Translations under genes and position numbers: made by a program
Shown: positions 38,601 to 50,434 of the stretch, in pieces
Numbering within the stretch: position 1 is the stretch's first letter
How the letters are laid out: each line of letters begins with the position of its first letter
The notes under the pieces: generated by a model
Databases searched by the model: none
What the model was told of the DNA's origin: nothing
What the model saw: the letters and a program-made list of their open reading frames with translations, nothing else
NCBI RefSeq assembly: GCF_000002075.1
Contig: NW_004798259.1
Span: forward strand, 87,752-151,751
Origin: Aplysia californica
Taxonomy: Eukaryota; Mollusca; Gastropoda; Aplysiida; Aplysiidae
Reading direction: 5' to 3'
DNA: 64,000 nucleotides

Positions 38601-41600
38601 GAGGTAAGATATTTTGTTTTGTTGGTCTCTCAGTTCTGAAATAAGTGAACACAAAGACAACCATGAAAATAACACAGTGCTTGTTCTCAAAAGCATGCAC
38701 TAGACAAGTTTTCAGGATAGAACTGATGTTTTCTTTACGGAAAAGGGGTTTTGTTATATTTTTTCATAATGCATGAAAAGTATGTATGAAAATACATTGT
38801 GATGCATGTAAATTTTACAAAGTGAGAGATTGAGTGGACAAGTGGAATGAGGACAGAGATTGACTGTATGAATAAAAAAAGTCGGATTTGGTTTTTATAC
38901 AATCCAAGAAAATGTCAGATGAGAGCTGCAAAATTTATATCTGATATTGTTATTTTCATATTTATTGCAGGGTGGATAACTATACCATTTTCTTCAATAC
39001 AATACACTGAATGCGTAAAAAATGAAGACCGCCATCTTTTTTATTTATCAATGCATAGAATATAAAATACACATAAATGTAATGGCAACAAACGTAATAT
39101 ATTTACCAAAAAGTCATCAAATTGTTTAATAGTATAATCATTCAATAATTTTTTTTCCGACATGGTGGTGGGCCTGGGGACTGCAGTTTGGTAACCCCTA
39201 ATTCAAAAGAATAGAAAGTATTCTGTTGAGTCATCTGCATGTCTCTTCGTTTGTGTCCACTACAGGAGGGAAGGAAGACTGCTTCTTCCGGTCCCCCTCA
39301 GCCCAACGGAAAGCTCACGGCAGATGAAGAGCCAGAAGATCATACTGATCCCACTTTAGTTCGCACGGGCAGGTGAGCGCTCAGACCTTTTGACGTCCCT
39401 CTTGAGTGAAATCAGATTCCCTGTTGTCTTTCACCTTCTTTCATGTGTCCCCCCCCTCCCCCCACTAGTGCAGTGCCACTGACTGAAGTGTCTTTAGGCC
39501 ATTCCCAAAGGGGGAATATTAACATGTTCTTATGCACAGTAGAATTGTAAATGGGCTGTGTTATCAATGTCATGCTCATGCTGTGCCAGAACAACATATT
39601 ATTAAGGGGGAACTGCTGCCTTTTCTTTCCCCATCCATACTATCGTCATTTTTCCTCTACTTCTTTTATATGTTTATACTTTTATATGTTGTGAACTGCT
39701 ACTCCCAGGGTGCCTTGATAGTCGAAGCAGACTTTGTGCTGTTGAGGCTAGAGAAGTGAGCAGAGTAAGCCTGATTCCCTGTTTGGACTTCTCTGTTGAT
39801 ATCCACCCCTTGGCACTCATATGACCTCATGCAGTTGCGAGTGCCATAAAACCTGACTAAAACTTAAGCTTTCATGTGGGTGGTTAGTGGATGCTCTTTT
39901 GTGATTTGCTCCTTCTTTCCTATCAAATATCTATCACCTTTATCTCTCCTCCTTTTTTTTCTTTGTGTGTTACTGTCTAGTGACACCTCAATTTTTTAGC
40001 ACTTGTATGATATACAGGAGTTTCATGTTCCATAAAACTTCATTCTTTCAATTCCTAGTTAAAATTCGCCTGAAAAGTCCCCCCTTTTCCAGAGAACAAG
40101 CTAGTCATATACAGTTTTTTTTAATTGGCATTGTCCCTGTTTATGAATAAAATTATGTGTTTGTTCTAAACTGCTATATGTTTTGTTATTTTCTGCTCCT
40201 TTACCCTTTTGGGGTCACACCAGAAGCTGAGATGGTTGGAGAACCCTCTTTCCTGCCCCAAATGACCTTTACAGTGTCTATGTGTTCCTATCTACTCATA
40301 AAACATAGCATCAACAGGAATGTTACTTGTTCATGAAACTTCTCTTTTCTTTTACTTGTCTTCTTCCTTTTTTCGTAGATTTCTTCTTAAATTGAAGGAA
40401 TTTTTTCATTAGTTCGTTTCTATTTTACTGCCACTTGAACCCTAAGAAACCGAGAGTCCCCTTGTTGATTCACCCTCAGGATATTTGGAGGTCTACGAGC
40501 TGACATAAAAAGAAAACTGCGTGTTTACCCGAGTGACTTCAAGGACGCATTGAGTGTGCAGTGTGTTGCCTCTTTTGTCTTCTTGTACTTCGCTTGCTTG
40601 ACACCCATCATCACTTTTGGAGGTCTCCTGGGAGATGCTACGGACATGTACATGGTAAGTACAAAGTCAGTACTTAAATATATCTTAAGTCTTTATCTCC
40701 TGGTGGGGTAAGCCCACTACAGCGGGCCCTGTTTTGGTACTAAATCTAAAAATTACAAAAATATCACTAAATGGGTTATTTAATCGAAACAAGTGAACCT
40801 ATTTTGATAGTTTTTCGTCAAATGGATGAACTCACCTGAAAAGAGACCTGTCCTCAGAGATGGCGGAATCCTTTCCCTGCTAAAAAGTATGTGGAAGAAG
40901 ATGTGGTTTCTGTAGTGTTGAATCACATTTTCCTCTTGCATGAGTCCCGGTGCAAAGAGTTCACGAACATAGTGTGTGCTTCTCTCTCTTTTCTCCTGTG
41001 TTATTTTCTTCTTTAGCATTGCACACGTGAGGAAAGTTTTAACAATGATGCTAATCTTCCTCTTATCCAAGGAATTCTGGAGTTTTGAGCCTTCTGAAGC
41101 GATTTCTCCGCGATCTGGCATCCTCCAGAGTCTCACGAAAGTTGAGGCATAGGTGTATGCGAAAATTTAGTTCAACGAGCGTGAATTCTTAATTGACAAT
41201 ATTTTGATTTATTTGTTTTCGTTTTGGATGGTTTTCTTTAGATCTGTTCTTGATTCTTATTCATTTGCACGCGTTTCCATGCTTGCTTCATACAGGCTTC
41301 TTCCTCTCCTAGTTTGGTCGTGGGAACGATGATTTTCCTCCTATTTGACTTTTTTTCATTAGCATCACTGTTTTAAGTATTTCTCTTTTTTTTATGACTG
41401 CCTTTAATTTTGGCATTTGTATGTTGTTAGTGGCCCAAAGCAGAGACTGGTGGAGAGCTTCTCTTGGCGGCCTATACCCAGTACCAGGGTGACATAGGCG
41501 AATGATGATCGATTGAATGATGAAGTTGTTAGTGTGCTGTATAAATGAAAGATTGAATCGAACGGAGCCTTGACTCACAGTGATCGTGTTTCTGCCTCTG

Positions 41601-42029
41601 CAGGCTGCTCTGGAGTCGATCCTGGCTGGTGCTATATGTGGCATTGTGTACTCTCTGTTTGCTGGACAACCACTGACCATTCTGGGCAGCACAGGACCTG
41701 TGCTGGTGTTTGAGACCATTCTCAATTCTTTCTGCAAGTGAGTGCTTCTTTTTGGATACCTTTTTATTTTTCAAATCGGTTGGATTGTATTTGCAGAAAT
41801 TGATTAATGTTAGGATGGTGTATTACATACTGTGGTCATGTGAACTATAAGAGAGGATGCAAGACCATCAAATAGCATCTTGGATGTTTTGTCTTTAACT
41901 CATATGGGATAATGATCAAGGAGATTTCTAACTCATCCCCCTCTCAAAGATAATGATCTTTGTAGTCTTAGTTCGTTGTTCGTATTTTCTGCTCATTCTT
42001 TGTGTTACACACTTTTCTTTGATGATAAT

Positions 42030-42060
<31 letters not shown>

Positions 42061-45000
42061 TATGATAATAATAATAAAAATGAAAATGGCAATAGTAGAA
42101 GTCTTCTTGTCAAGTCACCACAGAGAGAGTAATTTAAATTGCTCCTGACTGGTTGTGATCTATTCCCTGCTGCCCCCCATCCCCCCCCCCCCCACGCTCA
42201 CATACACACATGTGTGCTCTCACACATATAATGTGTAAACGCCTCCCCCCCCCACACACACACACACACTACACCCACACATACGCTCTCACACATATAA
42301 TGTGGAAACTCCTTCCCTTCCCCCCCCCCCCCACACACACACCCAAACACACTCTCTCTCACATGTTTAATGTGTAAACTCCTCCTCCACACACATACAC
42401 TCTCACACATATTATGTGTAAACTCCTTCCCCCCACCCCCTCCCCCACACACACACACACATACTGACACACATACTCTTGCGTATATAATGAGTAAATT
42501 CCTCCCCTCAAACTCCGTACTTGTCCAGAGACAACGGCTTGAACTACCTAGAGATGCGGCTGTGGGTGGGCGTGTGGACGGGTTTCATCCTGTACATCAT
42601 GGTGGCCTTTGACCTCAGCGCCCTGGTGCGATACATCACCCGCTTCACCGAAGAGAGCTTTGCTGCTCTCATCTCCCTCATCTTCATCGTGGAAGCGTTC
42701 GCAAAGGTATTCCGATGCGTTGACTATACCACATTGAACTTATTGTTTGTATTGCTGTATTTGATATTCCGTTGATATAGATGTAGCGAGTGATTTGAGG
42801 ATACTGCTTGCTCATCTGACTTCTTTCTCTCACCCTGTTGGTAGTTGATAGATGCGCTGGTGGGGTTTGCTGCCTCTTTTCTACCAAACATCTATTGCCC
42901 ATATTTCTCTCAATGATTTTCTGTCTAACACTTTGTTTTCTTTCATTATTCTTACCTCTTTTACTACTGTACTACTGTTTATCAACTGAATGCCAACAGT
43001 TCTGCAAGAGGAAAGTAATTACATAATGCAACGTTCATGAACTTGTTCCTAGGACTGAATTAACACTAAGATGTGATTGGAGTAAAACCCTTTTGGAACG
43101 TAATGACTTTTTCCAAGATTTAGGAAAAGGTTGAGAATGACTTCTGTTATCGCAATAGTCTCACTTTATGGAAAATAAAAGAAACTCCAAGTAAACTGTA
43201 TAAATGGACAGGGTGGTTCATGATGGAATGATTGTGGTGATGTACATCGATGTAGAAATTATATCATGAAAAACATAATGCCCCTGTTGAAGCCTGAAGG
43301 TGAAACTTTAGACTGTTCGTAAATACTACTTTATTTTCTGGAACACAATCTTAGTCTCTGTGTATTTTTTTAAAACTTCTTTACAAAATTGATGATCCTG
43401 GTAATTATGGTCATCACTTCTTGTAAACTAAAACTCAACAAAAGAATTCTACCCCTGTTTCAGGTATTCAAGATTGCTAAATCTGACCCGCCAAACCTTG
43501 ACCCAGGAGCGGAACTGGACTACAACTGCACCTGCTTCCTCTCCAAAAACATTACTGATGTATACGATCCTGCTGTGTCCTTCGGCAACGCCAGTAGCTA
43601 CTACAACGTGTCTGCCGACTCTGTGCTCGAGTTCCTCAACGACACCCTCATGGTCATCTCTAGGGGTGCTTCGGAAAAGGAAACGCGAGAGGTGACCAGT
43701 TCCTCAACAAATTCACATCTTTTTTTCTTCATCTTTTCGTTGCTGAGATGTGTTCATCTAGTCCTAGCATTTTTGTACAGAAAAGATTATGTGTTCACTC
43801 AATAGAAGACAACACAGCCAGAATATCTTTCCCCTTATTTAAGAATAAGTAATTTCTCGAGTTGTAATTACATCTCCTAAAACCTTCTCTATAGGCCAGT
43901 AGAAAAAAATAGCAGAGAGCCAGTACATGCATCTACACAGCAGTGAAGATGACGATGATGATGATAAAATCAATAATAATAATAACGACAATAATGATAA
44001 TACTAATGATAGTAATTATAAATAGCAATTACATAGCTGTTTAATCTGGCTAGGAAACAAACTCTGAGTGCTGCAGAAGTGAAAAAAAATGACAATGTTC
44101 TTGAACCAGAACAATGTGGCTTAACAACTGACGGACTGTGATATAATCTTTATAATGTTGAGCACAAACCAAATGTGTTAAAATCTTTTTAGGGAGCTTA
44201 CTTTATTGGTATCATTGTTTAGATAGTGAACTTAATGAATAACTATTTTTGAAAGAAGCAAAGGTTCATATTTCCTATGGTAACTGGAGATCATTATAGG
44301 GATACATGTAGTGATGATATGATGATATTGAAATGGGTAGAAAGTTTCATTATGTTTTGAAGTTAGTTTATCTCAATGCTTAGGCTGTTTTCTTTCTTTA
44401 AATTTGATCTGAATTTTGAAACAAAGGTAGCCTACTGTTTTTACGTATTAATCTTTTATTAAAAATTCTTTTTTTCAAGTTTGAAAAAAGTGACTTGACT
44501 CTCAGAATGCATCGGTTGTATGGTACTATGTTCTGTCCATTCTAGACGGGTGTATGTCATTAGGTCATACTGGAGTTTTTCAAGTGTTTAAACAAGCTCT
44601 AGAAGAAGCTGTTCATAAGAAATTTACAATAAAGATTTCTGTTGTGATCCGAGTGATTTTTCAGTGGTCCTTATTTTTTATTATTATTTTTTTAAATGTT
44701 TCACGACGTATTTCTCATTCTTCCTCAGGCATGCATCGAGGATAAAGGCGAAATGGTGGGCCCAGGATGCGACACGACGTTCTTTGTTTCTGACGTTTTC
44801 TTTTTCTCCTCCATGCTCTTCCTGGCCACGTTCACTCTTGCCATGTCCCTCAAGATGAGCCGCAACGCTTCCTTCTTCCCCACAGTGGTCAGTTCTTAGG
44901 ATTTACATTTTTTCAGTTTGGAATTTCCCATTTTACATTTTTCTCAGTTTAAATTTTCTCACTTTAGGTTTCTCACTTTAGATTTTCTCAGTTTAGATTT

Positions 45001-48000
45001 TTCTCATTTAAGATTTTCTTACTTTAGATTTTTCTCAGTTTTTAAGAGACTTGGATTCATCTAAACAATTAGGGTGCAGTTGGGAGAGCCATCAAATACT
45101 TATCAAAAGGCAAGAAAAAACCCAAAAAAGAGAAAACAATTAGGGGGAGCTTCAAGAATGTATTGTAGCAGGTATTTCAGGGGGCACCACTGATAGATTC
45201 CTATTTGTTTTCTTTCCCATTATTATTTTGGGTTTTGATTGAATAGCTGTTATACTTTAAAGTGACATCATTCCCCCTGATTTTTCCTGTTACTCAATGT
45301 GATATTTGTCTCATCCATGTCTCCTCATATCACTGAATGCTGTGTGTATCTCCTCCAGGTGCGTTCTATCATGAGTGACTTCGCTGTGCTGATTGCCATC
45401 CTCGCCTGTGTCATCATCGACTTCGTCATCGGGGTCAACACACCCAAGCTTCATGTGCCCACGGAGTTTGCTGTGAGTCCAGAACTCTTGACTTTTTAAA
45501 GAATTTATTTTGGCTCAGAGCTAACATATTATTTTACATTCACCCACATACATGTGTAGTACAGGGTGACTAAAATTTAAAGACGATCCATATAATTAAA
45601 AGCAGTAACTCTTTTCTCTTTGCATCCATTTCAACAAAACTTTGAACAAATAAGATTCAACCGAAGAGGTGGCAATTTTTTTTAGTGAAAAGAAAATTGA
45701 CTGCCGTGTTTTAAAAATCAAGATTTAAAAATTGCAACTGAAATGGCATAAAATGCAAAACTTCACAGTTTCTTAAAAATGAACCATAATGTGTATTTGT
45801 GCATTAAAGAACTAATTTATTCAAAACTTTAAAATCAACCGCACCAAATAAACTGAATGAAGGTGTTGGCTATTCATTGACCCTTATATATACAGACTTA
45901 TTGTGCTGCATGTGCTGTAAAACGTTTACCCAAACTAAGAGTGTACATTATCATGCACTTTTCAGCCCACAAACCCGAACCGTAGCTGGTTGGTCAGCCC
46001 GTTCGGCAAGAACCCGTGGTGGACGTGTCTGGCAGCTGTACTGCCTGCCCTGTTGGCCACCATTTTGATCTTCATGGATCAGCAGATCACGGCCGTCATC
46101 GTCAACAGGAAGGAGAACAAGCTTCAGGTTTGTGCAGGCTTTGTGTGTGGGTCATAGTGTATGTTTGTGTGTCTGTATGTGTGTGCCAATACTGTCATCG
46201 TCAACAGGAAGGAGAACAGGACTCAGATTTGTGTGGGCTCAGTGTGTGCGTCATTTTGAATGTTTGAAAATGTTTGTGTGTCTGTATGTGTAAGCCATAC
46301 CTACTTGTGTGAAAAGATCAAATTCAAACTGTGACTAGTTTTTTTTATAAATTAGAATTCAAATTTTGGAATGACTATTATTAAATGATTATACTGACAA
46401 AAAACCTCTGTTTCTCGAAACTGCTCTGAAGAGAAAAGGCATTTTGTCAGCTTACTGCAGAGTTAGTTGTTATAGGCTACCGGACTCATAATCATGAGAT
46501 TGCGGGTTCAGGGGTTTGAGCCTCAGCTCGGTCCGACAATGTGTCCTTGGGAAAGGCATTCTACACAAATCTCCCACTTGACTCGGTCTTTTCGGAGATG
46601 TACATTAAACTGGGAGGTCCCACCTCATAAATAACCTAATAGTGTTTATATGTACAGACCTTGTGTGTGCGTCATAGTTTATGTTTGGGAATGTTTATGT
46701 GTCTCTAGGTACATGCCAATACTGTCATCATCAACTGGAAAGAGAAGAAGCTTCATGTATGAATGTGCGGCTTTTGGTACCATTTCACCATTTTTTTCGC
46801 TTGATGTAGAGGGGATTAAAAATTTATTATTTTTAAGATCTTGAGTGAGGAGGTTGCTCCCGCTTTTTTATTTGTTTCGCTTATCTTATCTCACCCTGGA
46901 GTTTGTGTGCTGTATTGTGTCTACAGAAAGGCAGTGGCTACCATCTTGACCTGTTCGTGGTGGCCACGCTGATCATCGTCTGCTCCATCCTGGGTCTGCC
47001 CTGGTTCGTGGCGGCCACTGTGTTGTCCATAAATCACGTCAACAGCTTGAAGATGGAGTCGCAGTGCTCCGCGCCGGGGGAGAGGCCAAAGTTCCTGGGA
47101 GTTAGGTCAGCTCACTTTCTGCGTCGTTGTTTGTGGTGTTTTTGTTGTTGTTTTTAGTATACTGTGGTAGTGGTTGTGGTGGTGTTGTAGTTGCTGTTGT
47201 TATTTTTATTACTGTAGTGGTGGTGGAGTGGGTGATTTTGTTGTTGCTGTTTTTGTTGTTTTTATCGCTTTGGTGGTGGTTGTGGTGGTGTGTATGTTAT
47301 TGTTGTTGCTGTTGTTGGTTTTGTTGTTTTATTACTGTGGTGGTTGTTGTGGTGGTGGTGGTGATATTGTTGTTGCCATTGTGTTGTTTTTGTTGTTTGT
47401 GTTGTTTTTATTACTGTGGTGGTTGTGGTGATGTAGGTGGTGGTTTTGGTGGTGTGGTTGATATTGTTGTTACTGTTGTGTTGCTGTTGCTATTTTTGTT
47501 GTTTTTATTACTGTGGTGGTGGTGGTGGTTATGGTTGTGGTGATGTGGGTGATATTATTGTTGACATGTTGTTTTTGTGCTTTTGTTGCTGGTGCTGCTG
47601 TTGTTGTTGTGGTGGTTGTTGTTGTTGTAGTGATGGTTGTTGTTGTTGCTAGCGAGACGGTAGCATCTTTTTTAAAAGTTCATTTTGCCATTTCCCCTGT
47701 TCTATCTACAGTCAAACCCTCTTTAACGGCCACTTAGCCAAGACAATCATCTTAAGGCCATTCCCAAAAGGGGGGATACTTATATGTTCTTATGCACAGT
47801 AGAATTGTTCTTGGGCTGATCCAACGTCATGCTCATAACTGTGCCTGAACTGCAACAGGGAACTGCTGCTTTTTCTTTCCTAATCCATACTATCATCAGT
47901 GGCGGTGGGTAGTGAAGGGCTCACGGGCTTGAGCCCCCCTCCCCTCCCCCCAAGTCTATCCCAAGGCAAATGAAAATAACGAAATAAGCAGTTGAAACTG

Positions 48001-50377
48001 TTCTGATCGACCGCAATGAACACAATGTGATCAACTAGACGGCTTGCTCGTTTATCCAATCACTGTTGTCCCCGCCGCTTACAACTATAGTAACCTAACA
48101 GCCAATTAAATGTCTTTAGGGCTCAGCAATCAACCAGCCCGTTCCCACGGTCTCTCCTTAATGAAACCCCTCTTTAAAAAGGTAGAAGACTTGAAAAAAA
48201 TGACACTGCACAGAGGGCTCACGCTCTCCCAGCCCTGACAATGGGGTGAAAGTTTACGACACACTTTCCCCCAGTAACACAGTTACCTATGCGCCCATTG
48301 GGCCTTTGTCAGGCGTGTTCTATTTTCTGCAACAGCACGACCCAATCCACCTCATACAGGGTGTGTGTTTGGAGTGCTGTGTGTTTGTGCTGCTGAGATT
48401 TAACAATAATCAAATAAAAACTAATTAGAGAAATTATGAGGTGAAACGGCTTCGTCCAGAAGAATTTAACGTAGAACAAAGAGATGGCAGACAAAGGTGA
48501 CTCTTTTCGTTTGAATGGTTCTCAAAATGCCGTAGCTCGCAATGAGTATAGAAAAATCATCACAGTGTTGTTCTTATTGCTTGCTTTTTGGTGGTAAAGA
48601 AGTGGAAGAAACCTAAGCCCCACCCAAATCTAGGTTCACCCACCACCACTATCATAATTTTTTCCTCTACTTCTTTTGTATGTTCGTCACACTCTTGTGA
48701 CCCGCTATTTCAGGGGTGCTTTGATAGTCGAATCAGACTTTGTACTGTTGAGGCTAGAGAGGTGAGCAGAGTAAGCCTGATTTCCTGAAAGGACTCCTCT
48801 GTTGACGTCCACCCCCTGGCGCTCATATGACCTTATGCAGTTGCTAGTGCCATAAAAACCTTTCTAAAACTATACTAAAACTTTTGTTTCTTGTGTCCTC
48901 AGAGAGCAGCGTGTTACTGGTACCTGCATCTTCCTCTTCATCGGCATCTCTGTGTTGCTCACATCTATCCTGCGGGTAAGTACTATAGGCCAGCTCAAGC
49001 CTTGTTCTTTGAAAGTGGAGGATATGGGAACAGCCGATGTTTTATCAATCGTTTTTTGGGGGGGAGTAAATTTTTGCCAGCTGTCCTGCAGATTTGAATG
49101 TTACAATGTTGGAAGAGCAGGTGGTTTAGGTAGAAACATTGTTATATGTTATTATCTTAACCTCATTACAAAGATACTACATCACTTTTTAGAATGCATG
49201 CCTCTTTTTTTTAAATACTGCTTCTTTGGCTGGGACTGGGTTAGGGAGTGCACAAAAATGGCTGGGGCTGGAAGGGTGAAATGCTTAAAGCTTAAAATGT
49301 GATAAGATCTTCTCTGCCAAAGTTGGTCTTTTGGCTGGCCATAGCAGAAGCCAAAAGTCACCTTAATCTTGATCTTTTCCTTTTTACATGAGATATATTC
49401 TCCTCTGCAGATTCATTAGCCATCTTCAGACATTGGTGAATGAACTATTATTATTAGTAGTAGTTTCCTGAGCCTATTTGCGGTATAAAGTCCTTCGTCT
49501 GTGGGTGGTTGATTGGTACTCTGGTATGGTCTGCTCCATCTTTGCTATCAAACGTTTGTCATCCTTATCTCTCCTCCTTCTTTTCTGTGTTTGTTACTCT
49601 CTTGTAACACCTCTAGTGTTCAGCACTTATATGACCTTATTGCATTTGCAAGTGCTGTAAAGCTCTTACTGAGGGGGCTAAGGTGTTGTCCTCTCATTAA
49701 AAAATCGCGGGTTGGAATCCGGGTAGCAACCAAAAAATGTTCTTCTCTAAAATTGTCTCCTTTCACCTCCTTTCTTGCTCTCTAGCAATGTTCTGTTGTC
49801 TGCTGTCGTCTCTTCTTTCAGCTCCCACCCCCTCACCTCCTTTACCCTCTTCTCTGGGTTCCTAACTTTCTGCAGCCTTTCTACTGCTACTACTTGGCAC
49901 CTTCTTACTAATGTCTTTCAGCTACACCCCTGATCTTCTGGTAGGAAAGATCTATACCTCGCCTTCTCAGGCAAGAGGGAATAATCTTGGAGATGCCGTG
50001 AGCAAGTTGTGTACGTTAAAGATACCTTTGTGGTCTAAAACCTATAAGAGTAGGCTTCGGCCCCCACCCGGACAAATTAATGTGCTCATATGACCTTATG
50101 CAGTTGCGAGCACAGTAAAACACTTACAAAAAAAAAGAAAAAAATACCCTTACTAAAAAAAGGCTAGTCCATTGTCATCTCTTTAATTCATGCCCCCCCC
50201 CCCACAATTTCATCCACAGTTTATCCCCATGCCTGTCCTTTATGGAGTGTTTCTGTACATGGGTGTTTCATCTCTCAATGGTAAGAATCAGTCTCCTGCA
50301 TTTAAGATACATCTTTATTGCCCAGATCCTGGCACATTGGTTTAGTGTTTCACCACATACACACATACACACACACA

Positions 50378-50434
<57 letters not shown>

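Noticed and set aside
41309-41737. 142-residue minus frame
   Set aside because: Lies over exon 12 of the transporter and is its antisense shadow; no domain recognisable.
47127-47543. 138-residue Val/Cys-rich + frame
   Set aside because: TGT/GGT trinucleotide repeat, not a membrane protein.
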